From: Gammaproteobacteria bacterium
GTDB taxonomy: Bacteria; Pseudomonadota; Gammaproteobacteria; Pseudomonadales; Pseudohongiellaceae
Assembly (NCBI GenBank): GCA_028818225.1
Contig: JAPPOG010000061.1
Coordinates: 31,163-95,162 of the forward strand
DNA: 64,000 bases
Direction of reading: 5' to 3'
Part shown: positions 47,827 to 57,741 of the stretch, piece by piece
How positions within the stretch are numbered: position 1 is the first letter of the stretch
Layout of the letters: the number at the start of each line of letters is the position of its first letter
Position numbers and translations under genes: made by a program
The notes under the pieces: model-generated
Databases searched by the model: none
The model's input: the letters and a program-made list of their open reading frames with translations, nothing else
What the model was told of the DNA's origin: nothing

Positions 47827-48634
47827 ACTGGCAGACATTAAATTAAAAAATGGCTTGCCCCATCAGGCACGCAAACGCTTCGGACAAAACTTCCTACATG
47901 ACAACAACATCATAGAGAAGATTATCGACAGCATTGCACCCACAAAAAATGATCATCTCATTGAAATCGGGCCGGGTCAGGGCGCACTAACAATACCGCT
48001 AGCTGAATCTGGTGCCAGGATTGATTGCATAGAACTGGATCGTGATCTCGCGGCGTTCCTTACTAAAGAGTTTGCGAACCGGTCGTCGGTCAACATTATT
48101 CAACAGGATATGCTCAAGTATGATTTGAGTGAATTGAGCAACAAGGAAAAATCGCTGCGCGTCATTGGCAATCTGCCCTACAACATTTCAACGCCCGTCA
48201 TTTTTCATCTCTTAAAGAATCATCATTTAATTGCTGACATGGTGTTCATGCTGCAGCTGGAAGTAATTCAGAGATTGACTGCGTCTCCCGGTGATAAAAA
48301 TTATGGGCGATTGGGGTTAATGGTGCAGTATTTTTGTGAAGTAGAGCATCTGTTTAATGTCCCTTCTTCTGCCTTTACTCCGAAACCCAATGTAGTCTCG
48401 GCTATAGTCCGATTGAAGCCTTACGCGGAACTTCCTTTTAAGGCAAAAGACCCGGAATGTTTGCAAACCGTGATTCGCACTGCGTTTAATCAGCGCAGAA
48501 AGACCTTGAAAAACAGCCTTCGAGGCATTATCTCTGAAAATATACTGGAAACATTACCAATCGATACCAGCTTAAGGCCTGAGAACCTGTCGCTGGCCGA
48601 ATACGTCTTAATTAGTGACGCGATCACAAAGTAG
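47816..48634 (+). CDS. rsmA: 16S rRNA dimethyladenosine transferase (KsgA)
   Basis: A 272-residue SAM-dependent enzyme dimethylating A1518 and A1519 of 16S rRNA. Motifs: [26 protein letters not shown] (SAM), [14 protein letters not shown] (catalytic NLPY) and the C-terminal [14 protein letters not shown]. Starts at GTG 47816 inside the end of pdxA. apaG follows after 6 bases. Confidence 0.97.
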   Translation: MKPELADIKLKNGLPHQARKRFGQNFLHDNNIIEKIIDSIAPTKNDHLIEIGPGQGALTIPLAESGARIDCIELDRDLAAFLTKEFANRSSVNIIQQDMLKYDLSELSNKEKSLRVIGNLPYNISTPVIFHLLKNHHLIADMVFMLQLEVIQRLTASPGDKNYGRLGLMVQYFCEVEHLFNVPSSAFTPKPNVVSAIVRLKPYAELPFKAKDPECLQTVIRTAFNQRRKTLKNSLRGIISENILETLPIDTSLRPENLSLAEYVLISDAITK

Positions 48635-48640
48635 CTCTAC

Positions 48641-49021
48641 ATGGAAAATATTAGCAAAACTATCCAGATTCAGGTTTATACGCGCTACCTTGACCAACAA
48701 TCGGATCCAGGTAAGAAACGCTTTGTATTTGCTTACTCGATAGAAATAACTAATAACGGAACAGAATCAGTGAAACTGTTAAATCGACACTGGCACATTA
48801 CCGATGACAATAACAAGGTGGAGGAAGTTGTTGGTGAAGGAGTAATTGGACAACAACCAGAAATCGAACCCGGTAAATCTTTCAATTACACCAGCGGCGC
48901 CGTCATCGAAACCGAGTTTGGCACCATGCACGGAAGTTACGAAATGGAAACTGCTAATGGTGAGAAGTTTCAGACCCCGATTCCCGCCTTCCTGCTCTCC
49001 CTGCCTCACACAGTGCATTAG
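48641..49021 (+). CDS. apaG: ApaG protein
   Basis: A 126-residue single-domain beta-sandwich protein of the ApaG family, linked to Co2+ resistance and Mg2+ homeostasis though its biochemical role is unsettled. Pattern: RFVFAYSIEITNNGTESVKLLNRHWHITD, VEEVVGEGVIGQQPEIEPGKSF split over residues 28-80, then GTMHGSYEM. It lies 6 bases after rsmA and 97 bases before apaH. Confidence 0.95.
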   Translation: MENISKTIQIQVYTRYLDQQSDPGKKRFVFAYSIEITNNGTESVKLLNRHWHITDDNNKVEEVVGEGVIGQQPEIEPGKSFNYTSGAVIETEFGTMHGSYEMETANGEKFQTPIPAFLLSLPHTVH

Positions 49022-49118
49022 CATTTAAATACGGGCTGGAAACAGTGCCAATCAAGCAATAAAAGTACTGGTTCATGGGAATGTTATACTGCTGCCTTTT
49101 TGAGTCGTAAGCAGACAC

Positions 49119-49940
49119 ATGAGCGCATACGTCGTTGGAGACATTCAGGGCTGTTTCAAGCCTCTAAAGAAACTGCTAAAACAGGTCAAATTCGCAGCTG
49201 GCAGCGACAAGCTCTGGTGCGTTGGCGATATTGTTAATCGCGGCCCCAAATCTCTGGAAACCCTTCGCTTTCTGCAAGACATTGAAGATTCAGTAGAGAT
49301 CGTGCTCGGTAATCATGATTTGCATTTCATCGCTATCCATGAGGACTGTGCACCGGCCCGAACCAAAGACACCCTCGGCAAACTTCTTGATGCTGCTGAT
49401 TGCCATCAACTAAGTAATTGGCTTAAAACTAAATCTCTCGCACATTTCGATAGCGTAGACACTAAAGATGGCATCGAAGATTTTCTGATGATTCATGCTG
49501 GTGTTGCGCCAAATTGGTCTCTGCAGAAAACTCTCGACCTGGCAGCTGAGGTTGAGTTGGCGCTGCAGGGGAAAAACTATAAGAGTTACCTGAAGAATAT
49601 GTATGGCGATGAGCCCATACGCTGGGATGATGATCTTGAAGGCTATGAGCGACTAAGAACCATCACCAATTACCTCACCAGAATTCGGTTCTGCGACGAT
49701 ATAGGCAGCCTCAGGCTCGACATTAAGGAAGGTCTATGCGCCGCTCCTGAGGGGTTCAAACCATGGTATGAATATGAAAATATTTCCTCCAAGGCTACAA
49801 TTCTCTTCGGTCATTGGGCCGCACTTGAGGGGCGCACTGGTAAGAATCGAGTCTATGCCCTGGATACCGGTTACGTGTGGGGTCGGGAACTAACCATGAT
49901 GCGATTAGAAGACCACCGCCTCTTCTCCGTAACAAATTAA
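49119..49940 (+). CDS. apaH: Bis(5'-nucleosyl)-tetraphosphatase, symmetrical
   Basis: A 273-residue metallophosphoesterase cleaving Ap4A to two ADP; it also removes Np4 caps from RNA in E. coli. Calcineurin-type metal motifs: VGDIQGCF at 6-13, CVGDIVNRGP, VLGNHDLHF, IHAGVAP and FGHWAALEGR. The promoter or leader is probably in the 97-base gap after apaG, while cca follows after 30 bases. Confidence 0.96.
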   Translation: MSAYVVGDIQGCFKPLKKLLKQVKFAAGSDKLWCVGDIVNRGPKSLETLRFLQDIEDSVEIVLGNHDLHFIAIHEDCAPARTKDTLGKLLDAADCHQLSNWLKTKSLAHFDSVDTKDGIEDFLMIHAGVAPNWSLQKTLDLAAEVELALQGKNYKSYLKNMYGDEPIRWDDDLEGYERLRTITNYLTRIRFCDDIGSLRLDIKEGLCAAPEGFKPWYEYENISSKATILFGHWAALEGRTGKNRVYALDTGYVWGRELTMMRLEDHRLFSVTN

Positions 49941-49970
49941 TTCTGCTCAATTTCAGTTAAAGTTAGAGAA

Positions 49971-51206
49971 ATGGAAAGCTATCTGGTTGGCGGCGCTGTC
50001 CGCGATAAATTGCTCGGTATCCCGGTCAAGGATGAAGACTGGGTAGTTGTGGGTGCCCGCCCAGAAGATCTCCTCGCCCAGGGCTATCGCCAGGTTGGTA
50101 AGGGATTTCCTGTGTTCCTTCATCCCGAGACGCAAGCAGAATATGCACTCGCCCGAACTGAACGAAAGACCGGCAGGGGGCATAATGCCTTCGATTTCAA
50201 TGCTTCCGATCAGGTTACTCTGGAGCAGGATTTATCGCGCCGGGATCTTACGATCAATGCCATGGCGGAAAGTACGTCGGGAGAATTAATCGATCCTTAT
50301 GGCGGACAGGCTGATCTGGAAAACAGATTGCTTAAGCATGTTTCCGCTGCATTCAGCGAGGACCCGCTGCGGGTATTAAGAGTCGCTCGTTTTGCTGCAC
50401 GTTTCGCCCACCTCGGCTTTAAGGTCGCAGATGAAACGATGAACTTAATGCACCATATGGTTGCCAGCGGCGAACTGGACACTCTGGTTGCGGAACGAGT
50501 CTGGCAGGAAACGGAAGCTGCATTAACATCTCCTTCCCCCCAAGAATTCATTAATGTGTTGCGACAATGCGGCGCACTGGCCATCATATTGCCAGAAGTC
50601 GATGCTCTGTTTGGAGTTCCGCAACCGAAAAAATATCATCCGGAGATAGATACCGGTGTGCACACCTTAATGTGTCTGGAACAGGTTGCGAAACTAAGCG
50701 ATGACTCAGCAGTCAGGTATGCCACCCTGGTCCATGATGTTGGCAAGGCAGTGACCGATCAATCGAAATGGCCAAGCCACTTTGGGCATGAAACTCTTGG
50801 CCTGCCTCTACAAAATCAAGTTGCAAAACGCTTACGGATACCGAATGAACACGCTCAGCTTGCAGCCCTGGTGTGCGAACACCACACGAAACTGCATCGA
50901 GTGCAACAATTGCGCCCAACAACAGTGCTGAGTTTGCTTGAATCGCTGGACGCCCTGCGTCGACCGGAACGCCTGGAAAAATTCCTGCTGGCCTGCGAAG
51001 CAGATGCCAGAGGAAGAACCGGGTTTGAAGACCGCGACTATCCGCAGCGCGCTTACCTAACAGCTATATTGGAAGCAGTTACGTTATTAGATATAGAAGC
51101 GCTCCTGGCAGATCATCCAAATAGAAGCCCGGCCGAACTTATCAGAGATGAAAGATTGCAAATTGTCAGCGGCAAGATAGCTGAACTGGAGATAACGGAT
51201 GCCTGA
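49971..51206 (+). CDS. cca: CCA-adding tRNA nucleotidyltransferase with HD domain
   Basis: A 411-residue class II enzyme that adds or repairs the CCA end of tRNAs. The head domain has [13 protein letters not shown] and the catalytic DED ([10 protein letters not shown]), then [10 protein letters not shown] and [15 protein letters not shown]. The C-terminal HD domain has [10 protein letters not shown] and HEHHTK-like VCEHHTKLH, giving phosphatase/phosphodiesterase activity in E. coli-type enzymes. Overlaps the next gene by 8 bases. Confidence 0.96.
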   Translation: MESYLVGGAVRDKLLGIPVKDEDWVVVGARPEDLLAQGYRQVGKGFPVFLHPETQAEYALARTERKTGRGHNAFDFNASDQVTLEQDLSRRDLTINAMAESTSGELIDPYGGQADLENRLLKHVSAAFSEDPLRVLRVARFAARFAHLGFKVADETMNLMHHMVASGELDTLVAERVWQETEAALTSPSPQEFINVLRQCGALAIILPEVDALFGVPQPKKYHPEIDTGVHTLMCLEQVAKLSDDSAVRYATLVHDVGKAVTDQSKWPSHFGHETLGLPLQNQVAKRLRIPNEHAQLAALVCEHHTKLHRVQQLRPTTVLSLLESLDALRRPERLEKFLLACEADARGRTGFEDRDYPQRAYLTAILEAVTLLDIEALLADHPNRSPAELIRDERLQIVSGKIAELEITDA

Positions 51207-51951
51207 AACAAAAGTTGCACTTATTACCGGTTCGGCAAAACGCATCGGTGCAGCTATTGCGTCAATGTTTCATGAGCATGGCTTCAATGTAATCGTGCAC
51301 GCCAATAAATCAATCGCAGAAGCTAATGAGTTGGTAGCTGACTTGAATTCAGCCAGAGCCAATAGTGCTGTAGTGGTCTTCGCCAATCTGAACAACCTCG
51401 CGGCGATCGAAACACTTGCAGCGGAAGCGTTAGACGCCTATGGTCGGCTCGATGTGCTGGTAAACAATGCTTCCGCTTTTTACCCAAGCAAATTTGCTGA
51501 TGCTACCCAGAGTCAATGGGATGATTTGTTTAATTCCAATGTGCGAGCTGCCTATTTCCTCAGCCAGCAAGTTGCACCTGATCTCTCTCAACACAACGGT
51601 ACGATTATCAACATAGTCGACACCCATGCGGACAAGCCATTGGCAGATCATTCGATCTATAACATGGCAAAGGCAGCGTTAAAAACCATGACTAAATCTC
51701 TCGCCAAAGATTTAGGGCCTGCCATAAGAGTCAATGGCGTTTCACCGGGCGCAATATTATGGCCCACGCAACTAGAAAACGAGGCTGATCCTGCTGTCAT
51801 GGAAAACCGCAAAAAAATACTCGAATCAATTGCACTCAATCGACTGGGCTCTTCCGAAGATATTGCCAATATGACCTACTTTCTTGCGACTGATGCGAGC
51901 TACATTACCGGACAGGTCATCAAAGTGGATGGCGGCCGCAGTCTTAGCTAA
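51199..51951 (+). CDS. SDR pteridine reductase (FolM-like)
   Basis: A 250-residue short-chain dehydrogenase. The Rossmann start [15 protein letters not shown] has the Arg of NADPH-preferring pteridine reductases (TGSAKRIG). NNASAFYPS is typical of PTR1/FolM, the catalytic Tyr and Lys are in YNMAKAALK, and the C-terminal [15 protein letters not shown] completes the fold. It probably reduces dihydromonapterin or dihydrofolate. folK and folB lie just beyond, which fits a pterin role. The start overlaps cca by 8 bases. Confidence 0.87.
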   Translation: MPETKVALITGSAKRIGAAIASMFHEHGFNVIVHANKSIAEANELVADLNSARANSAVVVFANLNNLAAIETLAAEALDAYGRLDVLVNNASAFYPSKFADATQSQWDDLFNSNVRAAYFLSQQVAPDLSQHNGTIINIVDTHADKPLADHSIYNMAKAALKTMTKSLAKDLGPAIRVNGVSPGAILWPTQLENEADPAVMENRKKILESIALNRLGSSEDIANMTYFLATDASYITGQVIKVDGGRSLS

Positions 51952-51963
51952 CAGGAATCAGGC

Positions 51964-52563
51964 ATGTATAAGGTTTATGGCGATGTTTACTCCGGCAATT
52001 GCTACAAAATTAAGCTATTACTGAGCCTTCTCGACATGGAACACCAATGGCTTCATGTGAATATTCTGGAAGGTGAAACACACACCCCTGAATTCGAGAA
52101 AATGAATCCCAATGCCCGAATTCCTGTATTGGATTTAGGCAATGGGCTATACCTGAGTGAATCGAATGCGATTCTAAACTTCCTCGCCGAAGGTACTGAC
52201 TTCCTGCCAGCAGATCCCTATAACCGAGCCAAAGTCTTGCAATGGCAATTCTTTGAGCAATACAGCCATGAGCCGTTTATCGCTACCGCACGCTATATTA
52301 AGAAATACCTTGGTCTGCCTAAAGATCGTGAAGCGGAGTATTACGGCAAACAGCAGGGCGGACATAAAGCTCTGGATATCATGGACAGGCAACTGGCTGC
52401 TACGACATGGCTGGCGGGTAGTCAACTCACGATTGCGGACATTTCTCTCTATGCCTATACCCACGTGGCTGAGGAAGGTGGTTTCGATGTGAGCGGATAT
52501 GAATCAATTGGCCGCTGGATCGGTGCTATGCAACGACAATCAGACTACGTCGGGATGAGCTAG
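51964..52563 (+). CDS. Glutathione S-transferase family protein
   Basis: A 199-residue protein with an N-terminal thioredoxin-fold domain (VYGDVYSGNCYKIKLLLSLL, NARIPVLDLGNGLYLSESNAIL with the cis-Pro and glutathione-binding ES) and a C-terminal all-helical domain (LTIADISLYAYTHVAEEGGF). It probably conjugates or reduces small electrophiles using glutathione; the substrate is unknown. It starts 12 bases after the pteridine reductase, and its stop overlaps the convergent folK stop by 4 bases. Confidence 0.9.
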   Translation: MYKVYGDVYSGNCYKIKLLLSLLDMEHQWLHVNILEGETHTPEFEKMNPNARIPVLDLGNGLYLSESNAILNFLAEGTDFLPADPYNRAKVLQWQFFEQYSHEPFIATARYIKKYLGLPKDREAEYYGKQQGGHKALDIMDRQLAATTWLAGSQLTIADISLYAYTHVAEEGGFDVSGYESIGRWIGAMQRQSDYVGMS

Positions 52564-53054
52564 CTTTCGAATTGAATTGCTGTAGCCCAAAGTTTTTGCG
52601 ATTCCTGATCGAACTGCTCCCATAGTTCGCCGTAACTCTGCCCAGTTTCCGGATGTTGCAGTTCAGGGTGTGTTTCAGCCAGCGGTCTTAAAACAAAAGC
52701 GTTCTGCAGAATTTCTTCTCGCGGCAGCGACAACCCATATTCAGTTCCCCGTTCATCCCCGTAGATCAGAATGTCAATATCGATGGTACGATCTGAAAAT
52801 CTGGCCTGAGAGCGATCCCTCCCTAATGAATCTTCGAGCTCCTTGAGTAAGTCTATAATTTGCTCCAGCGGTCTGTCGGTGTTTGTCGCCAGGGTAAGGT
52901 TCAGGAAGTTATCGCCAGAAAATCCTATAGCCTCACTCTCATAAACCATGGATAAAGTGAGTTCCCCAAATTCTTTACGCAATGAACCAACCGCCAGCGC
53001 TATATTATTCTGGGCATCTACGTTACTACCGAGAGACAGGATTAAGAGAGGCAC
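52560..53054 (-). CDS. folK: 2-amino-4-hydroxy-6-hydroxymethyldihydropteridine pyrophosphokinase
   Basis: A 164-residue HPPK transferring pyrophosphate from ATP to hydroxymethyl-dihydropterin in folate synthesis. Motifs: LSLGSNVDAQNNI at the start, FLNLTLATNTD, LGRDRSQARFSDRTIDIDIL (catalytic region with the Asp pair) and the LRPLAE segment. It follows folB by 19 bases on the minus strand and converges on the GST gene. Confidence 0.94.
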   Translation of the reverse strand: MPLLILSLGSNVDAQNNIALAVGSLRKEFGELTLSMVYESEAIGFSGDNFLNLTLATNTDRPLEQIIDLLKELEDSLGRDRSQARFSDRTIDIDILIYGDERGTEYGLSLPREEILQNAFVLRPLAETHPELQHPETGQSYGELWEQFDQESQKLWATAIQFES

Positions 53055-53073
53055 GACAGGTGTTCGTAATTTA

Positions 53074-53430
53074 TCAAGCGCGATTTCCGCGCTCGATTAC
53101 AATTCCAACGTCTTTCGAACCGGTTACTGCTCCGGGTTTTCCTAATTGCAATCTGACCCATTGGACATCAAATTCGGTTAACACGATTTCTGTAATTTTT
53201 TCCGCGAGAGTCTCCACCAGAAAGAATTCTGATCTCTCCACGAAATTTATAAGTCGCTTGGCTACCGCTTTGTAGTCTAAAGCATGTTCGATTGAATCAG
53301 TTTCCGCAGCCTTGCGAATGTCGCTGCTCATTTCCAGATTTATACTTACTACCTGTTTCTGCTCTCGTTCCCAGTCAAAGATGCCAATGATGGTGCTGAC
53401 TTCGAGTTCGCGAATATAAACAATATCCAT
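53074..53430 (-). CDS. folB: Dihydroneopterin aldolase
   Basis: A 118-residue enzyme cleaving dihydroneopterin to hydroxymethyl-dihydropterin and glycolaldehyde, the step before FolK. Seen: IRELEVSTIIGIFDWEREQKQ at the start with the substrate-binding Glu, LDYKAVAKRLINFVE, FFLVETLAEKI and the terminal VTGSKDVGIVIER. It lies between tsaD and folK. In Pseudomonas the acyltransferase gene plsY sits between tsaD and folB but is absent here. Confidence 0.93.
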   Translation of the reverse strand: MDIVYIRELEVSTIIGIFDWEREQKQVVSINLEMSSDIRKAAETDSIEHALDYKAVAKRLINFVERSEFFLVETLAEKITEIVLTEFDVQWVRLQLGKPGAVTGSKDVGIVIERGNRA

Positions 53431-53460
53431 AGCTAGTCCTGTAAAGGCGATTTCGGCGAC

Positions 53461-54486
53461 TCAGATCGCCACAAGAGTCTCCAATGACCAACGCGGTTGA
53501 ACCTGTATGCCCAGACTATCGTTTTGTCCAGCCATTAAGCGCTGACAACCAGCGTAGGCAATCATGGCCCCATTATCAGTGCAAAACCTGAATTGTGCGT
53601 AATACAGTTGGCCGCCAATTTCTTCCATGGAGGCTCCCAGCACTTCTCGTAAATGTACATTTGCACTGACACCACCAGCGATAATGAGAGAATTGAGCCC
53701 AGTATGCTCTAACGCCCTCCGGCATTTAATTACCATAGTTCCAACTACCGCCTCCTCGAATGCCTTTGCGATGTCTGCTGCGGTTTGTTGGGCAAGCGTG
53801 CCGTTGACCGTGTGCTCAGCAATGGTATTGCGCACAAATGTTTTCAATCCACTAAAACTGAAGTCCAGCCCCGGCCGATTTGTCATGGGACGGGGAAAAT
53901 CAAAGCGGCCGCTCTCTCCTTCTAAAGCGAGCTTGGCGACATGAGGTCCACCGGGATAAGGAAGCCCCAACATCTTGCCCACTTTATCAAAGGCTTCGCC
54001 TGCGGCGTCATCTAATGATTCCCCAAGCATTTCGTAATGACCGATGCCATCCACCCGAACCAGTTGGGTGTGGCCGCCAGATACCAGCAAAGCCACGAAA
54101 GGAAATTCAGGCGGATTCGGTTCCAGCATCGGCGCTAACAGATGACCTTCCATATGGTGAACACCGATAGCAGGAACACCCAATCCCATGGCCAGGGATC
54201 TGCCAATGCTGGCTCCAACGAGTAAGGCTCCAACCAAGCCGGGTCCAGCGGTATACGCTACAGCGTTCAGATCCTGCAGCGATATGCCGGCTTGATTTAA
54301 TACTTGTTTTACCAGAGGCAGAGTTTTTCGAATGTGATCTCTGGAAGCGAGTTCAGGAATAACACCGCCGTATTTGGCATGAATTTCCACCTGGCTGTAG
54401 AGGCAATCCGCCAGCAAGCCTTTCTCGCTGTCGTACACAGCTATGCCCGTCTCATCACAAGATGTTTCAATACCCAGTACTTTCAA
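53461..54486 (-). CDS. tsaD: tRNA threonylcarbamoyladenosine synthase subunit TsaD
   Basis: A 341-residue ASKHA-fold enzyme that with TsaB and TsaE places threonylcarbamoyl on A37 of ANN-decoding tRNAs. It begins [17 protein letters not shown], the Fe/Zn ligands H111 and H115 are in [10 protein letters not shown], and [19 protein letters not shown] and [12 protein letters not shown] follow, with [12 protein letters not shown] at the end. The frame stays open 54 codons upstream, but the family N-terminus starts at TTG 54486, which has AAGGA upstream and gives the expected length. Divergent from rpsU. Confidence 0.94.
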   Translation of the reverse strand: MKVLGIETSCDETGIAVYDSEKGLLADCLYSQVEIHAKYGGVIPELASRDHIRKTLPLVKQVLNQAGISLQDLNAVAYTAGPGLVGALLVGASIGRSLAMGLGVPAIGVHHMEGHLLAPMLEPNPPEFPFVALLVSGGHTQLVRVDGIGHYEMLGESLDDAAGEAFDKVGKMLGLPYPGGPHVAKLALEGESGRFDFPRPMTNRPGLDFSFSGLKTFVRNTIAEHTVNGTLAQQTAADIAKAFEEAVVGTMVIKCRRALEHTGLNSLIIAGGVSANVHLREVLGASMEEIGGQLYYAQFRFCTDNGAMIAYAGCQRLMAGQNDSLGIQVQPRWSLETLVAI

Positions 54487-54836
54487 CGACTTAAATCCTT
54501 CGGTAGCCTCAAAAAGACAGGCAATCATGCCAAAAATCGGGGAATATCCCAAATCCTGCTGATTTCCCCTCTCAATTGCCCCAAATCCTTTGCAATTCGG
54601 GCCTTCGACCATTAAGATACGCACCCTCAGAAATCCACAGATTACCACTCATTTTGGGGTGATTGAGTGGAGAAAAGTATTAGATCTCGAGCACGTCAGT
54701 GAGGGCGCCGAGGTCGCGGCAAGAGCCGACGAAAATGTGGAGTGTACCCGATCAGTACATGAGCAGTTCGAGTCGGTTTTTAACAAAGATATCGACGCCC
54801 GCAACAAGTGCGTTATTAACGAACTAAGGTAATTAA
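54487..54836. other. Divergent regulatory space between tsaD and rpsU
   Basis: These 350 bases should hold the promoters of the divergent tsaD-folB-folK and rpsU-yqeY-dnaG genes. A perfect 7-base inverted repeat (CCACTCA 54645-54651, TGAGTGG 54664-54670) could be a hairpin or binding site. An open frame on the plus strand (54590-54832) runs up to rpsU but has no recognisable product. AAGG at 54827-54830 is the rpsU ribosome-binding site. Confidence 0.5.
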
Positions 54837-55052
54837 ATGCCCCAAGTTAAACTTAAAGAGAATGAGCCATTTGATGTGGCATTACGTCGCTTCAAGCGTT
54901 CTTGTGAAAAGGCTGGCATTCTGGCGGAGGTGCGTCGTAGAGAATTCTATGAAAAGCCAACTTCAGTCCGGAAACGCAAGGCTGCTGCAGCTGTTAAGCG
55001 TCATCTGAAAAAGCTGCAGCGCGAAAGCCGAAAGAATCAGCGATTCTATTAA
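54837..55052 (+). CDS. rpsU: Ribosomal protein bS21
   Basis: A 71-residue, very basic small-subunit protein needed for mRNA recruitment by the 30S subunit. The whole sequence fits the family: [20 protein letters not shown] near the start, [14 protein letters not shown], and the Lys/Arg-rich tail ending NQRFY. First gene of the macromolecular synthesis series rpsU-yqeY-dnaG-rpoD. Confidence 0.98.
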   Translation: MPQVKLKENEPFDVALRRFKRSCEKAGILAEVRRREFYEKPTSVRKRKAAAAVKRHLKKLQRESRKNQRFY

Positions 55053-55109
55053 TGCCTGCGTGGCTGAACCCAGTTCAGTCACCGCTGCAATCTTCTGCTC
55101 CCACTTCTC

Positions 55110-55562
55110 ATGCCTGAAAGTGTCCTGAAACAACAAATCAATGAAGCCATGAAAGACGCCATGCGTGCCAAAGATAAAGCACGCCTGGGGGCGATTCGTC
55201 TGGCTCTGGCTGAGATTAAAAAAGTTGAAGTGGATGAGCGCATCGACCCCGACGATGCCCGGATTACTTCCATACTGGACAAGATGGTGAAGCAGCGCCG
55301 GGAGTCCATCAAACAATTCGAAACTGCCGGTCGTGACGAGCTTGTTGCCCAGGAGCAGAATGAAATCGATGTGTTGCAGGAATTTCTTCCCCAGGCACTG
55401 AGCGAGGAAGAACTGAATGCAATTATCTCCAGCGCCCTCGAGGCAACGGGAGCTCAAAGCATGCAGGACATGGGCAAAGTAATGGGCATGGTGAAACCGG
55501 CTGTTGTCGGTAGGGCCGACATGGCGGTTGTTAGTCAGAGGATCAAATCCGCTTTATCTTAG
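55110..55562 (+). CDS. yqeY: GatB/YqeY domain protein
   Basis: A 150-residue helical protein of the YqeY family, related to the tRNA-binding tail of the amidotransferase subunit GatB. Typical segments: LKQQINEAMKDAMRAKDKARL, RLALAEIKKVEVDER, VKQRRESIKQFETAGRDEL, LQEFLPQALSEEEL and the terminal GRADMAVVSQRIKSAL. Its role is not established; a link to aminoacyl-tRNA metabolism is inferred. It is placed between rpsU and dnaG as in Pseudomonas. Confidence 0.92.
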   Translation: MPESVLKQQINEAMKDAMRAKDKARLGAIRLALAEIKKVEVDERIDPDDARITSILDKMVKQRRESIKQFETAGRDELVAQEQNEIDVLQEFLPQALSEEELNAIISSALEATGAQSMQDMGKVMGMVKPAVVGRADMAVVSQRIKSALS

Positions 55563-55796
55563 AAAAACTGTTGCTGCGGATATTGACCTCTGCGTTAAAG
55601 CTCTCCTCAAAGCAGTTACCTGTGACAAACAGCGCCTACTTTTCGTCGAGATTTGCCTCGACTTCAATGCTCTCGCTGACCGCGCAAGATCAAAACGATC
55701 CGAATTTCAAAGAAAGGTTTTGCATAGCCCAATCGCCCGTGTAGCATCCCTGTTTGAACAACCAATAATTATTGTAAATCACGATATCTCAAAAGC

Positions 55797-57614
55797 ATGG
55801 CAGGTTTGATTCCTCAATCCTTTATCGATGATCTCCTCCATCGAACCGACATTGTCGAAGTGATCGACAAACGGGTTGCCCTCAAGAAACAGGGACATAA
55901 CTACACGGCCTGCTGCCCTTTCCACCAAGAAAAAACTCCCTCTTTTAGCGTAAACCAGGATCGACAGTTCTATTACTGCTTTGGCTGTGGCGTCGGTGGC
56001 AATGCGATTGGTTTTGTCATGAATTTTGATCAGGTGGAATTTCCCCAGGCGGTAGACACTCTCGCTGGCTATGCTGGACTGGAGGTACCCCGGGAAGAAT
56101 CGAAAGCCCAACAGCGCAAGAGTTCAGAAAACGCCAAGATCATCGAGGTGTTGGAATTGGCCAGCAAGTTCTATCAATTTCAACTGCGCCAACATGAGCA
56201 AAAAGCAACAGCTGTTTCCTATTTAAAAGAACGCGGCGTAAGTGGTGAGATCGCCAGAGACTTCGGCCTGGGATTCGCCCCGCCGGGCTGGGATAACTTA
56301 TTGAGGGCAGTTGGCACTGAAGAAAAACTGCAGCAATGCTTGCTCCTTGCGGGACTCATTATTCAGCGCAAGCAGGACAACAACGGTGAAAAAGAAAAGA
56401 ATAATGAAGAACGTCAGTACTACGATCGCTTTCGTGAACGGATCGTTTTTCCCATACGAGATAGTCGCGGTCGCACCATCGCCTTTGGCGGCAGGGTACT
56501 GAATGACGACAAACCAAAATATTTAAACTCGCCCGAAACTCCTGTTTTCCATAAAGGCTCTGAACTTTATGGACTCTATGAAGCAAAAAAATCCGGCGAG
56601 AAATTCAGCAAACTCCTCTTGGTAGAAGGCTACATGGATGTTATCGCCCTTGCGCAAATGGGCATTCGCAATGCCGTAGCGACTCTGGGTACCGCCACCA
56701 GCGCCAGACATCTCATCCGCATGTTTCGCCAGGTAGCAGAAGTGATATTTTGTTTCGATGGTGATGAGGCTGGTAACGCAGCAGCCTGGCGTGCACTGGA
56801 AACGACATTGCCACTAATGGACGATGGACGCCAGGTTAAGTTTTTATTTCTTCCTGCGGGCGCCGACCCAGACTCTCACGTTAGAGATATTGGCACTGAA
56901 AAATTTTTGCAGGAAATTAGCCAAGCCACTCCACTGGAAGATTTTTTCTTTGAAAAGCTGTCTTCAGATCTGGACGTTAACTCAATCGAAGGTAAAGCCA
57001 GACTCAGCAACCTGGCCAAAAAATATATCCGCCAGATTCCCCGAGGTGTTTACGCGCAGTTAATGCTGGATCGATTATCACAAATCCTTGGGGTAAGCAG
57101 CGAATCCCTTGACCAATTACTGTCAACCAATATACCAGCAACAGAACCAAACCTGCCACCGGCTCCCCCACCACAACCATCAGACTGGTCGCCAAGACGT
57201 TCAACTAGTGACGCAAGCATGAAACTCACTGTTTATCGAAAACCCGCCAGTCTGAAAGCCATCGAATTATTGTTGCGTAACCCGGAGATTGCCCTCTCCG
57301 TGAAAAAAGACCTGAATCCGCTCCACAGTGCGGAAGATGAAGGGCGAAAACTGCTGTTGTCTCTCATTGAAATGGTCAGGAAAGACCCCAATACAGAAAC
57401 ATTCACAATGTTGGGCTATTGTTATGGCACCAGTCTGGGTGGTCAACTCACTCAGCTGTTAAAGGATGAAAAGATCACACCCCAGGAGGGAGTAGAAGAA
57501 GAGTTTCTCCAGATACTTGACAATATCTTGTCAGATATCCTTAAAAAGCTCGACCTACTTAAGCTCAAGGATGAGCTGAAATCCAAAGTTTCTGCGCCGA
57601 AAGATCAGAACTAA
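55797..57614 (+). CDS. dnaG: DNA primase
   Basis: A 605-residue primase making RNA primers at replication forks. The N-terminal CHC2 zinc domain has C40, H43, C61 and C64, the same positions as E. coli. The catalytic core has FGGRVLNDDKPKYLNSPET, and the TOPRIM motifs are LLVEGYMDVIAL (catalytic Glu) and FCFDGDEAGNAAAW (DxD-like). A Pro-rich linker (about 450-465) leads to the C-terminal DnaB-binding domain. It is preceded by 234 bases without a gene and followed 127 bases later by rpoD. Confidence 0.97.
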   Translation: MAGLIPQSFIDDLLHRTDIVEVIDKRVALKKQGHNYTACCPFHQEKTPSFSVNQDRQFYYCFGCGVGGNAIGFVMNFDQVEFPQAVDTLAGYAGLEVPREESKAQQRKSSENAKIIEVLELASKFYQFQLRQHEQKATAVSYLKERGVSGEIARDFGLGFAPPGWDNLLRAVGTEEKLQQCLLLAGLIIQRKQDNNGEKEKNNEERQYYDRFRERIVFPIRDSRGRTIAFGGRVLNDDKPKYLNSPETPVFHKGSELYGLYEAKKSGEKFSKLLLVEGYMDVIALAQMGIRNAVATLGTATSARHLIRMFRQVAEVIFCFDGDEAGNAAAWRALETTLPLMDDGRQVKFLFLPAGADPDSHVRDIGTEKFLQEISQATPLEDFFFEKLSSDLDVNSIEGKARLSNLAKKYIRQIPRGVYAQLMLDRLSQILGVSSESLDQLLSTNIPATEPNLPPAPPPQPSDWSPRRSTSDASMKLTVYRKPASLKAIELLLRNPEIALSVKKDLNPLHSAEDEGRKLLLSLIEMVRKDPNTETFTMLGYCYGTSLGGQLTQLLKDEKITPQEGVEEEFLQILDNILSDILKKLDLLKLKDELKSKVSAPKDQN

Positions 57615-57674
57615 GTAGCCGCTATAAAGGTCTAACCAAAGAGAGATAGAGATATACAAGGCACCCAGTCGCCG

Positions 57675-57691
57675 CTATAATGCTCGGCTGA
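57675..57691 (+). promoter_or_regulatory. Promoter-like -10 element and T-tract upstream of rpoD
   Basis: TATAAT at 57675-57680 matches the sigma-70 -10 consensus exactly, 62 bases before the rpoD ATG. No good -35 is visible 17 bases upstream. The same bases form a short GCCG/CGGC stem followed by T8, so this may instead be a weak terminator for dnaG; both readings are possible. Confidence 0.4.
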
Positions 57692-57741
57692 TTTTTTTTC
57701 ACCCAATCCAGCATCCCCCACAGGAATCGTAGCGAGAATTC

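Noticed and set aside
54487..54648. Longer tsaD starting at 54648
   Set aside because: The extra 54 residues have no family similarity; TTG 54486 has AAGGA upstream and puts H111/H115 at the family positions.
54590..54832. 80-codon plus-strand frame ending just before rpsU
   Set aside because: No ribosome-binding site and no domain; it overlaps the tsaD upstream region. Kept only as a possible leader in the findings.
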